Of a stretch of DNA of 64,000 nucleotides, positions 33,301-41,341 are shown in pieces. The notes below the pieces were generated by a model. That model searched no databases. It saw only the letters and a list, made by a program, of their open reading frames with translations, and was not told where the DNA came from. The translations under genes were made by a program, and so were the position numbers. Numbering within the stretch: position 1 is the stretch's first letter; each line of letters opens with the position of its first letter. Source of the stretch: Paludibacterium purpuratum (lineage in GTDB: Bacteria > Pseudomonadota > Gammaproteobacteria > Burkholderiales > Chromobacteriaceae); NCBI RefSeq assembly GCF_004363805.1, contig NZ_SNZP01000012.1, forward strand, positions 90,359 through 154,358. The letters run 5' to 3'.

Positions 33301-33530
33301 CGCGCCGACGTTTCCGCCCGATTCTGATGACTTCGTTCGCCTTCATCCTCGGCGTGGTGCCGCTGGTGCTGGCCAAAGGCGCCGGCGCCGCCGCACGCGT
33401 CTCGATCGGTCTGACAGTGTTTAGCGGCATGCTGGCTTCGACCTTGCTGGCCGTCGCTTTCGTGCCGGTGTTGTACGTGGTGATCATGTCGTGGCGCGAG
33501 CGGCGTACCGCCGGCAAGCATGAAACCTAG
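30399..33530 (+). CDS. RND multidrug efflux pump, HAE-1 family
   Basis: 1043 residues, the normal length for AcrB/MexB-type pumps. It starts MIAKFFIDRPVLANVIAWII (first membrane helix) and shows FPGASALTVQQQVAQTIEQQ in the porter domain. The proton-relay pair Asp-Asp lies in LCIGIVVDDAIVVVE near residue 408, followed by the second six-helix block with PVILAVPMSLVG and LSAKNAILIVEVA. All expected domains are present. It forms an OMF-MFP-RND operon; the order with the OMF gene first is less common than MFP-RND-OMF. Substrates likely hydrophobic drugs, but not predictable. Confidence 0.93.
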   Translation: MIAKFFIDRPVLANVIAWIIVLIGAVAVFGLPVSQYPQLTPPTVQVTTRFPGASALTVQQQVAQTIEQQVNGVENMLYMQSTSSNDGRYTLTVSFAVGTDADQAQVAVQNRVAAAVPLLPNAVQQQGVVTKKKSTNILQIVTLSSERPEMDALLLSNFASLKLKDRLVRLPGVADVSVFGVGQYSMRVWLDPQQMKQRGLTPANVIAQLNKQSQPISVGQIGAPPAPAGQAQQLTVNLSGAPNTAEEFGSIILKTDSSGAVTRLRDVARIELGSQTYGQTFSLDGRPAAGVAIYQLPDANALATSLAVKTETARLARDFPPGLHYDVPFDTTVFVKTSIDEVYQTLYEAGILVLLVIIVFLQDWRATLVPATTVPITVIGAFAAMAALGFSINLLTLFALVLCIGIVVDDAIVVVEGVAKYVEAGKTPREAAITAMQELLGPIIGITLVLMSVFLPAAFIPGITGQMYRQFALVIAATALISGINAITLKPTQSVKYVRPHDPAKQKNAFYRAFDRLYFPLEARYARLIERLMAARKISALVALALIVLAIVGLALLPTGFIPTEDQGYLLVAVQLPDAASIQRTEKALGEVDRIARALPGVEHVITIGGISPLDGNASLANAGLVYLTLKDWDERAKQKGQDLRSLYAELNRRLATVPEIQPLVLVPPPIPGLGMSGGFQMQLELTDGSGDLNKLAAAAQRLIVTAKMRPEIQAVFTPLRTQVPQLQLTLNRARAEMLGVAVNDVYDVLQSYLGSAYVGQFSKFGQNYTIYVQADQSFRSRADQIAALTVRNKNGDMVPVGSFLTAQPVTGPALVSQYQMYPTATLNGMAAPGYSSGQALAAMEEAAAEVLPQGIGYEWTALSYQEKLVGSSVTLVFGLAILLVYLVLAGQYENWWLPIPVILAVPMSLVGTVSVLWAVGLANNIYVQIGLVLLIALSAKNAILIVEVAQEIRHEGHDIVHAALEGSRRRFRPILMTSFAFILGVVPLVLAKGAGAAARVSIGLTVFSGMLASTLLAVAFVPVLYVVIMSWRERRTAGKHET

Positions 33531-33553
33531 TCATTACCGGGCATGGAGGCAAA

Positions 33554-34690
33554 ATGTCGACACCATTTAACACCAAAGGCGGCAGCCAAGGCGATGCCTG
33601 GAAAATCGTTGCGCTAGGCGGCGGCACAGGAGCGAGCGAGATCGTTTACAACCAAGCCACGCAGAAATTAATTCTGAGTTGCTTGGGGAAAAGCCATGTC
33701 ACGATGGTGAGAGTCGCCCCTCCGGGCCCAGGCAGTCAAGACCCGCAATATAACGTTTTAGGGCACTTTCAGTTCAGCTCCAGCTTTCATGGCAATTTGC
33801 TGAACCCTCATCCTATCGCACCGTATACCTCTACAAGATCTATTGCCACAGTGATCCACGACAGTACACACAATGGCGATACCGCTTTAGTTGCGATAGG
33901 ACTGTTTCAATATCTTGAAGGCACCGATTGGCGGTATTTATTTGTTTTTGACTGTAGCAATCAAAACCAGAGGTATTTATTCCCGGTCGATAAAAACTTA
34001 GGACCGGAAATCGATGTCGGCATCGCCATGATTTATGACTCTGCCGTGGAAACGTATAACGAATTGTTGCTCGCCAATTTTTCCAAAGTTCAATGCTACG
34101 AAATGTCCAATGGCGCAAGCTTTAGCGCAAACAACGAACCGGGCGATTACTTGGCCGCACCCGTTTTTTCTTTGGATGCCACCTCGGGCGCCGCAACGGA
34201 TAAAGTCATCGTTTATGCCGCTCGCCATAAAGCGGGCGAAGACTGGGACAACGAACACGACACGGTTTTCGCTTATAGCTACAACGAAGAGGAAAGGCTT
34301 CACTACATTGGAACCGTTACTGGCATCGACACTACCGCCGAGATCGACGATATCGTCTTCAACCCCGAAGGCAGTAGAGCCTACCTATTTGGTCGCAATA
34401 AAATTCAGGTAGTGGATGTTAATACTCACCACTTTATCAGCAATATTGCGGAAAACATTGACGGTGAGATTAGGGCGGGATGCGTTAGCAAAACCAAAGA
34501 TTTGTTATACGTTGTTGTGGCTGGCGGCACAAAAATTGCGGTTTTCGACACCAACACCGAACAACAGGTTGCAGAATTTAAAATGCCCGAAGGAATGGAT
34601 ACCGAATCCGTCACCGTTGACGAACGCGAGTTGGTTTATGCGCCGTATGACGACTGGTTGATTATTTTCGACAACCGCGACCATCGCTAA
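33554..34690 (+). CDS. Beta-propeller (YVTN/NHL-like) protein, unknown role
   Basis: 378 residues with repeated blade strands: EIVYNQATQKLILSCLGKSH, YLFVFDCSNQNQRYLF, IDDIVFNPEGSRAYLFGRNK, IQVVDVNTHHFISNI and DLLYVVVAGGTKIAVFDTNT, a seven-bladed YncE-like propeller. No signal peptide. Start ATG 33554 with GGAGG 6-7 nt upstream, 23 nt after the pump gene, so it may share its transcript. Base composition is visibly more AT-rich than the pump genes, suggesting separate acquisition. A distant relation to the propeller part of the 718-residue protein in the Ig-like island is possible but unproven. Confidence 0.6.
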   Translation: MSTPFNTKGGSQGDAWKIVALGGGTGASEIVYNQATQKLILSCLGKSHVTMVRVAPPGPGSQDPQYNVLGHFQFSSSFHGNLLNPHPIAPYTSTRSIATVIHDSTHNGDTALVAIGLFQYLEGTDWRYLFVFDCSNQNQRYLFPVDKNLGPEIDVGIAMIYDSAVETYNELLLANFSKVQCYEMSNGASFSANNEPGDYLAAPVFSLDATSGAATDKVIVYAARHKAGEDWDNEHDTVFAYSYNEEERLHYIGTVTGIDTTAEIDDIVFNPEGSRAYLFGRNKIQVVDVNTHHFISNIAENIDGEIRAGCVSKTKDLLYVVVAGGTKIAVFDTNTEQQVAEFKMPEGMDTESVTVDERELVYAPYDDWLIIFDNRDHR

Positions 34691-34705
34691 TATCAGACTT
34701 CAAAT

Positions 34706-34782
34706 GGCGCACGCCATCCGCGACTGGATGGCATAGCGCCCCGGACAGACGCCACCCGACCAAAAGCCAGGCGGCGTCTGTC
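34706..34782 (+). terminator. Two nested stem-loops after the propeller gene
   Basis: The first has GGCGC...GCCATCC (34706-34719) pairing with GGATGGC...GCGCC (34726-34740). The second has GACAGACGCC (34744-34753) and GGCGTCTGTC (34773-34782), followed by ATTTGGGG. The U-tract is poor, but the strength of the stems and their position make termination likely. Confidence 0.6.
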
Positions 34783-34853
34783 ATTTGGGGCGGCATCGTC
34801 GCGCGCGATTATTCCTAGACTGTGTAGCTCACTCCTCACACAAAGGACATATC

Positions 34854-36746
34854 GTGCCCCTATTGCGCCTAATCGGCATTACCCTTCTGACCGCGCTATG
34901 GCTACCTACCGCCCTGGCTGGCGCGCCTGAGCCAGGCAGCACGCCAATCCGGCATGGCGACGGCAAACAACTTGCGCCGCCACGGCTTTGGCATACGCGG
35001 CCGCCGACCGCCGACCAAGCAAAATACTGGCTCCCCGACAGCAAGAGCATTGTCGGCCGTCCGAATCGCGCACGCATTCCGCGCGCGGCCACGCCCGAAT
35101 GCAAGGACGTCAACCTGCTGGCCGGCTACCGCGGCGCCGCACTGGCCAATTATTTGATGTCCTTGCCGGATGCCGAATGCGTATACGGTCTGTTCTCGTT
35201 ATCGCCCACGCAAGCAAGCACCATCTATCAACCGACAAACCTGAATGCCGTGGCACGGCAGTTCTCTATCGAGGCGCAGCGTTACAATGCCAGCAGCTCG
35301 TCGCTGGTACTGCTAACACTCTATCTGCGCGCCGGTTACTACCTGGCCGGACAAAACACCCTGCCCGCCCTTCCAACCGCGCCACAGCAAACGCTGCGAC
35401 CCAGTCTACATAAGCTGATGCAGGGCTCGGCGCTGTTCGAGCCCAACGCACAAAACCCCACCACGGCAGCGGAGGCGGTTTTGCTGATTTCCAATATGCA
35501 CGACGAGCTGAACTTTCTCGACGACATGCGTCAGCTGGTACGTCGCTACACCGCCACGCCGGGAAATCCCGACGCCGTGCGTGCGGTACGCGAATCGAGC
35601 GTGGCCCGCGCCATGACCTCGGTGCAAACGGTGTTCTACATGGCGCATTACCGCGGCGCCTCGCCCCTGTCCAGCGATCCGAGCTATGCCGCCGCGCTGT
35701 ATCAGTTCGTCATTAACAATCGGGCGGGGTTACTCGGCACCGAGAGTGCGTTCCTGCTAGGCGACGCCGCGCGCGAAAGCATGCGCTTTCTGCAATACCC
35801 TGCATTGAAGACGGTACTGGCGGACGAGGCGCGCGGTCTACTGGCGGCCAGCAGCATGACCGGCCCGGACAACGAGATTTGGCTCGCCGCGGCCCAAGCG
35901 ATCAAGTATTACGATAACGCGCACTGCGCCGATTATGGCACTTGCAATTTCGAGAGCCGCATGGCCGATGCCGTACTCGGTAAGCGCTACACTTGCAGCC
36001 CAACGATCAAGATGCGCGCGCAAGAACTGACCGTGCCGCAGTTCTGGAGCGCCTGCCAACTGATGGAACAAGAGGAGCGCTATTTCCATCAACGGTTGAA
36101 GACCGGCAACAAGCCCGTCGCAGACGATCGCAACACAACACTCGAAGTCGTGGTGTTCGACGACTACGACAACTATGCCAAGTACGCCTCGGTCTTTTAT
36201 GGCATCGACACCAACAACGGCGGCATGTATGAGGAAGGCAATCCGACCGATCCGGCCAATCAGGCGCGCTTCATCGCCTATGAGGCATCTTGGCTGCGCC
36301 CGAACTTCGTGGTCTGGAACCTGCAGCACGAGTATGTGCATTACCTGGACGGGCGTTTCGACATGTACGGCGACTTCGCCCAGAGTACGCGCGTACCCAC
36401 CGTCTGGTGGATCGAGGGCTTGGCGGAGTACCTCTCCAAGCGCAACGACAATCCCAAGGCCATCGCCGCCGGCAAAACCGGACAATATGCCTTGAGTCAG
36501 ATATTCGGCAACACCTACGCCATGCCGGACTACGTCAACCGCGCCTACAACTGGGGCTACTTGGCGACCCGTTATATGTTCGAGAAGCATCCGGACACCG
36601 TCGACCGAATCGTCAACCTGTTCCGCAACGGGCAATATGACGACTACCAGGCACTGATGCGTTCCATGGGATCCGCTGACGATGCCGCTTTCGCCCAGTG
36701 GGTGGCGACGCTCGACACCAAACGGACATCTGCCGCACATCATTAG
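34854..36746 (+). CDS. Secreted collagenase, peptidase family M9
   Basis: 630 residues. GTG start at 34854 with AAGGA about 7 nt upstream, giving the signal peptide LLRLIGITLLTALWLPTALA. An activator domain of HEAT-like helices fills about residues 80-400. The peptidase domain follows, with the zinc motif HEYVH at 492-496 (HEYVHYLDGRFDMYG) and the glutamate ligand at 521 in WWIEGLAEYLS, as in Vibrio and Clostridium collagenases. It ends about 110 residues after the zinc ligand, so the PKD and collagen-binding domains of larger relatives are absent. Expected to be exported and to cleave collagen or gelatin; gelatin may be the better substrate without binding domains. Confidence 0.88.
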   Translation: MPLLRLIGITLLTALWLPTALAGAPEPGSTPIRHGDGKQLAPPRLWHTRPPTADQAKYWLPDSKSIVGRPNRARIPRAATPECKDVNLLAGYRGAALANYLMSLPDAECVYGLFSLSPTQASTIYQPTNLNAVARQFSIEAQRYNASSSSLVLLTLYLRAGYYLAGQNTLPALPTAPQQTLRPSLHKLMQGSALFEPNAQNPTTAAEAVLLISNMHDELNFLDDMRQLVRRYTATPGNPDAVRAVRESSVARAMTSVQTVFYMAHYRGASPLSSDPSYAAALYQFVINNRAGLLGTESAFLLGDAARESMRFLQYPALKTVLADEARGLLAASSMTGPDNEIWLAAAQAIKYYDNAHCADYGTCNFESRMADAVLGKRYTCSPTIKMRAQELTVPQFWSACQLMEQEERYFHQRLKTGNKPVADDRNTTLEVVVFDDYDNYAKYASVFYGIDTNNGGMYEEGNPTDPANQARFIAYEASWLRPNFVVWNLQHEYVHYLDGRFDMYGDFAQSTRVPTVWWIEGLAEYLSKRNDNPKAIAAGKTGQYALSQIFGNTYAMPDYVNRAYNWGYLATRYMFEKHPDTVDRIVNLFRNGQYDDYQALMRSMGSADDAAFAQWVATLDTKRTSAAHH

Positions 36747-36760
36747 CAACGGTTTGCATG

Positions 36761-36787
36761 GGGGAGGATGTTCCGGTCACCCTCCCC
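36761..36787 (+). terminator. GC-rich hairpin between collagenase and murJ
   Basis: GGGGAGG (36761-36767) and CCTCCCC (36781-36787), 14 nt after the collagenase stop. The tail GTTCTGCT is only weakly U-rich. Just beyond it, TGCTACACT (36792-36800) resembles an extended -10 element and could start murJ transcription. Confidence 0.5.
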
Positions 36788-36828
36788 GTTCTGCTACACT
36801 CTCGCGTTCTATTTTCGGAACTGTGAGC

Positions 36829-38406
36829 ATGGCAAGGGACAACACCGGCCGTCACGCCTTTTTGGTGGGCATAGGCATTCTGTTGAGTCGCATCATGGGG
36901 TTGGTGCGCCAGAGGGTGTTCTCCCACTACTTCGGCCTGTCGGATACCGCCGATGCATTCAGTTCCGCGCTACGCGTGCCGAACTTCCTTCAGAATCTGT
37001 TTGGCGAAGGAGTATTGTCGGCCTCGTTCATTCCGGTGTACGCCCGGCTGCTGGCCGAAGGCAAGGATGAGGAGGCCGACCATGTCGCCGGCGCCGTGGG
37101 CGCCCTACTCGCGCTGACCATCTCGGTCATCGTGCTGATCGGCATCCTGGCCACCCCCTGGCTGCTATGGGTGATCGCCCCGGGCTACGGCGGCGCCAAG
37201 CGCGAATTGACGATTTTGCTCGTTCGCATCCTGTTCCCCGGCACCGGCCTTCTGGTCTGCTCGGCTTGGTGCCTGGGCATTCTCAATAGTCATCGCAAAT
37301 TCTTTCTGTCCTATTCGGCGCCGGTAGTATGGAACGCGGCGATGATCGCCAGCTTGCTGATCTTCCGTCATGCCGGTCAGGAACAGTTGGCTGTCTACCT
37401 GGCGTGGGGGACGGTCGCCGGTTGCGCGCTGCAGTTCCTGATCCAACTGCCGCCGGTGCTACGTTACACCACGCATTTGCGCTTGAATTTCGACACCGGC
37501 TCGCGCCATGTGCGTGAAGTGGTGCGTAATTTTGGCTCGGTGGCCATCAGCCGCGGCGTGGTGCAGATCAGCGCTTATGTCGATCAGGCACTGTCGTCGC
37601 TGTTGGGCCAAGGCGCGATGGCCGCCATGACCACGGCAGCCTCGATCAATATGCTGCCGGTCAGCCTATTCGGTATGGCGGTTTCCGCCGCCGAACTACC
37701 CGCCATGTCGAGCGCGGTCGGCGCAACGCACGACCGCGACACCTATGCCGCGCTGGCCACACGGCTGAATGCCGGCCTGCGCCGCATTGCTTTCTTCATC
37801 GTACCGTCCGCCGTGGCTTTTTTCGCGCTGGGCGACGTCATCACCGCCGCCTTATACCAGACCGGTAAATTCACCCACGCTCATACACTCTACGTTTGGG
37901 GCATCATCGCCGGCTCCGGCGTCGGCCTGCTGGCCACCACCCTGGGCCGGCTGTATGCCTCCACCTACTACGCACTGCGCGACACCCGCTCGCCCTTGCG
38001 TTTCGCGCTGATCCGGCTACTGCTGACCACGGTATTGGGCGTGGGCTGCGTTTTATTGGTCACCCCGGTACTCGGCCTCGCGCCGCGCTGGGGCGCGGCA
38101 GGCTTGACCGCCTCGGCCGGCATGGCCGGCTGGGTCGAATTTATGCTTTTGCGCCGAAAACTGAATGCGCGCATCGGTCATACCGGGCTACCCGCCGGCC
38201 TGATGATCAATCTTTGGGGGCTGGCATTGGCCAGCGCCGCCTTTGCCTGGGTACTCAAGCTACAGTTCGGCGGTGGGCATCCAATTTTGCTGGCAATGCT
38301 GGTACTCGGCACCTATGGCGGGCTGTATTTCTTGTTGACCTGGCTATTCGGCATCGACGAGTGCCGGGCGCTGCTTGCCCGCGTATTACGCCGTTTCGCC
38401 CGTTGA
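36829..38406 (+). CDS. murJ: Lipid II flippase MurJ (MviN)
   Basis: 525 residues, about 14 membrane segments, MOP superfamily. Family marks: ILLSRIMGLVRQRVFSHYFG at the N-terminus with the essential Arg residues, DAFSSALRVPNFLQNLFGEG, SASFIPVYARLL, and later FGMAVSAAELPAMS. It flips lipid II across the inner membrane for peptidoglycan synthesis. Start placed at ATG 36829 (MARDNTG); the longer frame upstream overlaps the collagenase end and lacks membrane character. The neighbours are not other murein genes. Confidence 0.93.
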   Translation: MARDNTGRHAFLVGIGILLSRIMGLVRQRVFSHYFGLSDTADAFSSALRVPNFLQNLFGEGVLSASFIPVYARLLAEGKDEEADHVAGAVGALLALTISVIVLIGILATPWLLWVIAPGYGGAKRELTILLVRILFPGTGLLVCSAWCLGILNSHRKFFLSYSAPVVWNAAMIASLLIFRHAGQEQLAVYLAWGTVAGCALQFLIQLPPVLRYTTHLRLNFDTGSRHVREVVRNFGSVAISRGVVQISAYVDQALSSLLGQGAMAAMTTAASINMLPVSLFGMAVSAAELPAMSSAVGATHDRDTYAALATRLNAGLRRIAFFIVPSAVAFFALGDVITAALYQTGKFTHAHTLYVWGIIAGSGVGLLATTLGRLYASTYYALRDTRSPLRFALIRLLLTTVLGVGCVLLVTPVLGLAPRWGAAGLTASAGMAGWVEFMLLRRKLNARIGHTGLPAGLMINLWGLALASAAFAWVLKLQFGGGHPILLAMLVLGTYGGLYFLLTWLFGIDECRALLARVLRRFAR

Positions 38407-38425
38407 TCCGGTCGCCGCGCCCCTG

Positions 38426-39412
38426 CTAACAGCGCACATCCGGCAGCCGTCGACCCAACAAGGTGATGGCAGCGAACGGCTCTGCGCCGTTCGCTGCGTC
38501 GATGGCGATTTCGGTCGCGTCGGGTGGCGTGCGAAAATCCCCCCATGCGTTGAGGCGCCAGAGATTGGGCGCCGTCTCGCCGCCGAAACGCTTATCCCAA
38601 CAGTACGGCGCGGTATCGCCATGAACCAGTAGCACTGGCCGCCCGAACTCGCCGGCACGCGCGACAAGCTGCGTGCGAAACGCGGCGAATGGATCGCAAC
38701 CCTCGTCATGCCCCTTGGCGCAGTGCGGCTTTCCCGTCTCGGCCGTGCTGTCGGCCTGCGTGAGTACCACCAGTGCGCCGGCCCGCGTCCACTTGGCCGA
38801 CTGAAACGCCGCGTCGAGCCAAACGCGATTCGCCTGTTCGCGCGCTTCGACCAAGGCCATGGCCAAATCGCCATCGTCGCGAAGCACCTGTTTGCGGCCG
38901 TTCCCGGTGCCGATCCAGTGGAGCGTCACGAACAGCACATTGTTTTGTCGCCAGCGGGCGTTTTCCGGGAAAAGATCCTGGCGCTGGTAAGCCCATGCCG
39001 CCGGCAAATCCATTGGACGTTCATCGAAGAAAATCCGGCGCAGATAGGCGAACCGGGATAACTCCGACATGGGGTTATCCAACACCGAGCGATCGCAATC
39101 GGCCCATTCGTTGTCGCCCGGCGTGTAGAACACGCGCCCGGGCAACAAGCCATAAATCTGATCCCGCCGCTCCGTCAGCAACCCATCGGTACAACTTGTC
39201 TGACCGTTTTTGAAGTCGCCGATATGCACCACGAAAGCGGGCCGCGTCGTGACGATGGTCTGGCGTATCGGCCCCGCCAATGCCCGTTCCTCCGTGCTGG
39301 AGTAAGGCATATCGCCCAGCACGACCACCCGCAACGACTCGGTCTGGGCGCCTGTCGCCGCGAGAGACAGGCCGAGAGCCAGAAGGCCCATCCGGCGCAA
39401 GTGCATGACCAT
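38426..39412 (-). CDS. Secreted metallophosphoesterase (calcineurin-like)
   Basis: 328 residues. Signal peptide MVMHLRRMGLLALGLSLAATGA, then the metallophosphoesterase motifs in order: VVLGDMPY, FVVHIGDFKNG, YTPGDNEWAD and VLLVHGDTAPYCWD. The spacing and large insert between GDNE and the final His motif fit uncharacterised bacterial members. Start chosen at 39412 because AAAGGA lies 7 nt upstream; the longer frame has no signal peptide at its front. Possibly a periplasmic phosphatase or phosphodiesterase; substrate unknown. Confidence 0.75.
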   Translation of the reverse strand: MVMHLRRMGLLALGLSLAATGAQTESLRVVVLGDMPYSSTEERALAGPIRQTIVTTRPAFVVHIGDFKNGQTSCTDGLLTERRDQIYGLLPGRVFYTPGDNEWADCDRSVLDNPMSELSRFAYLRRIFFDERPMDLPAAWAYQRQDLFPENARWRQNNVLFVTLHWIGTGNGRKQVLRDDGDLAMALVEAREQANRVWLDAAFQSAKWTRAGALVVLTQADSTAETGKPHCAKGHDEGCDPFAAFRTQLVARAGEFGRPVLLVHGDTAPYCWDKRFGGETAPNLWRLNAWGDFRTPPDATEIAIDAANGAEPFAAITLLGRRLPDVRC

Positions 39413-39567
39413 ATCCACGTCCTTTCTTACCCGAAATAGCCTAGGCATCGGTGTCGAAAGGTCGTTCCTGCTCAGCACGAATTCGGACGCGACTGACATG
39501 GACTTGTATTGAGGCGCATGGAGCCTCACCCCCTGACTGCACGAAAGGGCAAGAATTTCTTCTTGTT

Positions 39568-39614
39568 TTATCCCTTAAAAATACTAAACATAATTTATCT
39601 GCTTAAAGGGATTA
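39568..39614 (+). promoter_or_regulatory. HipB-type operator region
   Basis: TTATCCCTTAA (39568-39578) and its near-mirror TTAAAGGGATTA (39603-39614) form an inverted pair just before the hipB-like start. TATCT-N8-GGATT (39596-39613) matches the E. coli HipB operator TATCC-N8-GGATA at 8 of 10 bases with the right spacing. CATAAT at 39589-39594 could be the -10 box lying between the operators, so the HTH protein would repress its own operon. Confidence 0.5.
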
Positions 39615-39618
39615 GATC

Positions 39619-39867
39619 ATGTCTCAGTCCATCTCCTCGTCGCAAAACTTGGGCGCCGAATTGCGCAATTGGCGTCGCGCTCGCGCTCTGACTCAGGCCA
39701 TGGCGGCCCATCGCATCGGCATCGCACAAAAAGCGATTTCCGCGTTGGAAAACCATACCGGCCAGTCGAGTGTCGAGCGTCTGCTGCAAGTGCTATCCGC
39801 GCTGGATTTGGAGTTGATGCTGCGCGACAAGCGTGGCGGTGCTTTGCACGACTTGCGAGATTGGTGA
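39619..39867 (+). CDS. hipB: HipB-like XRE-family antitoxin
   Basis: 82 residues. The Cro/C1-type helix-turn-helix spans about residues 12-65: LGAELRNWRRARALTQAMAA, HRIGIAQKAISALENHTGQS and SVERLLQVLSALDLELML, the last as in HipB. It should bind the operator upstream and hold the HipA partner. Start ATG 39619 after AAAGGGAT. One base separates its stop from the hipA start. Confidence 0.85.
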   Translation: MSQSISSSQNLGAELRNWRRARALTQAMAAHRIGIAQKAISALENHTGQSSVERLLQVLSALDLELMLRDKRGGALHDLRDW

Positions 39868-39868
39868 C

Positions 39869-41200
39869 ATGGCGCGCCGAGGTCAAAATCGACTGCATGT
39901 CTGGATGAATCGCGAACTGGTCGGGTACTGGCATTTCACCGAAGCCGCCGGCCATCGTTTCCAGTACGACGCGCACTGGCTCGAATCGCCCTTCTGCCGA
40001 CCCTTGTCGCTGTCGCTACCGCTACGATCGGCCCACGATCCATGGCACGGCGCGCCGGTCAGCCGTTTTTTCGACAATCTGTTGCCGGAACAGCCACTAC
40101 AACGCCAGCGACTTCGGCTACATTTCGGTGCGCCGAGCGCCTCCTCGTTCGATTTGTTAGCGCACATCGGGCTCGACTGCCCCGGTGCCATTCAGATCAC
40201 CCGCGACGATCAACCTCCCCCGCTCGCACCGCCGGAAGCCGCGCCGCTCTTGGATGCGCGCGATGTGGAGTCGTTGCTGGCGGCGCTACGCGCAAGCCCG
40301 GCGCAAGCCGGCGATACCGGGCCGCTCGCCGCCGTGGCGCTATCCGGCGCGCAGGATAAAACAGCTCTGGTCTGGCACCAGGGAAAGTGGCGAATGCCGG
40401 GCCATGGCGCATTAAGCACGCATCTACTCAAACTGCCGACCGAACGACATGCCGACAGTGGCTTCGCATTGAACGGCTCACTGGAAAATGCCTGGCTGTG
40501 CCAGCGCATCGCCAAGGCATTCGATGTTCCGCTACCAGGGTGCGAACTGATCCACTTGGGGGCGCAACGCGCATTGCTGGTCGAACGCGCCGACCGTCGT
40601 TGGCAGGCCGAGCAAGGCTACTGGATGGGCCTGCCGCGCGAAGATATTTGCCAGGCATTCGGCCTGGCACCCGAGATGAAGTATCAGATTCACGGCGGCA
40701 AGAGTGCGGGCGCCATCGCCCGCTTCATGCTGGGAAGCAGCGACGCCGGCGCAGATCGCCTGGCGCTGCTGCGGGCAATGCTGATTTTTTGGCTGTTGTG
40801 CGCCTTCGACGCCCATGCACGTCGTTTTGCGGTACGCCTACTGCCCGGCGGCCGCTTTCGGCTCGATGTGCCACTGGGCGTCCTTTCGGCCTATCCTCTG
40901 CTGGGCAGCGGCCCGGGCAAGCTCGCTCCCGAACTGATCCGGCCGGCGCTGGGTTTATCCGATACGCCGTTACCGCCGTGTTGGCGAGTGCTCGACGGTG
41001 CACAGTGGTTGGCGCACGCCCGAGCCTGCGCCTTGCCTCGCGAAGACATCGAGCGCCTGATTCTCGATATCGCGGCACAAGCCGTGCCGGTATCTGCGCG
41101 CCTACGCAAGCAGTTGCCCGCCGGCTTTCCCGTCGCCATTGCCGAACCTATTCTGCAAGGGGTGGTGCATGCCGCGCGCCGCCTGCGCGAATCGCTCTAA
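39869..41200 (+). CDS. hipA: HipA-like protein with degenerate kinase residues
   Basis: 443 residues: HipA_N couple domain (VWMNRELVGYWHF, FFDNLLPE) and HipA_C kinase domain (ALSGAQDKTALV, HLLKLP, NAWLCQRIAKAF, LVERADRRW, EDICQAFGL). Alignment by eye to E. coli HipA keeps the catalytic base (Asp309 = Asp314 here). However Ser150, the autophosphorylation site, is Ala157; the Mg ligand Asn314 is Arg319 (DAHARRF for DGHAKNF); and the Mg ligand Asp332 is Gly337 (VPLGVLSAYP for PFYDIISAFP). If the alignment is right it is probably a pseudokinase or has changed chemistry. Normal HipA phosphorylates GltX and causes persistence. Start ATG 39869 by position after hipB. Confidence 0.82.
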   Translation: MARRGQNRLHVWMNRELVGYWHFTEAAGHRFQYDAHWLESPFCRPLSLSLPLRSAHDPWHGAPVSRFFDNLLPEQPLQRQRLRLHFGAPSASSFDLLAHIGLDCPGAIQITRDDQPPPLAPPEAAPLLDARDVESLLAALRASPAQAGDTGPLAAVALSGAQDKTALVWHQGKWRMPGHGALSTHLLKLPTERHADSGFALNGSLENAWLCQRIAKAFDVPLPGCELIHLGAQRALLVERADRRWQAEQGYWMGLPREDICQAFGLAPEMKYQIHGGKSAGAIARFMLGSSDAGADRLALLRAMLIFWLLCAFDAHARRFAVRLLPGGRFRLDVPLGVLSAYPLLGSGPGKLAPELIRPALGLSDTPLPPCWRVLDGAQWLAHARACALPREDIERLILDIAAQAVPVSARLRKQLPAGFPVAIAEPILQGVVHAARRLRESL

Positions 41201-41341
41201 GCCGCGATGCCATTCCAATGGGTTAAATTGCTTAATCTAAGTGATTGGCATAATCATTTTTCATGTTCTATTTTTAAATTCTCCTGATCCGGTTTATGGC
41301 GGCACACCCTCGCGACCGGGCCTTCCATTACGGGGAAACCA

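Noticed and set aside
36682..36828. 49-codon extension of murJ
   Set aside because: Overlaps the collagenase 3' end and has no membrane character; MARDNTG matches the family start.
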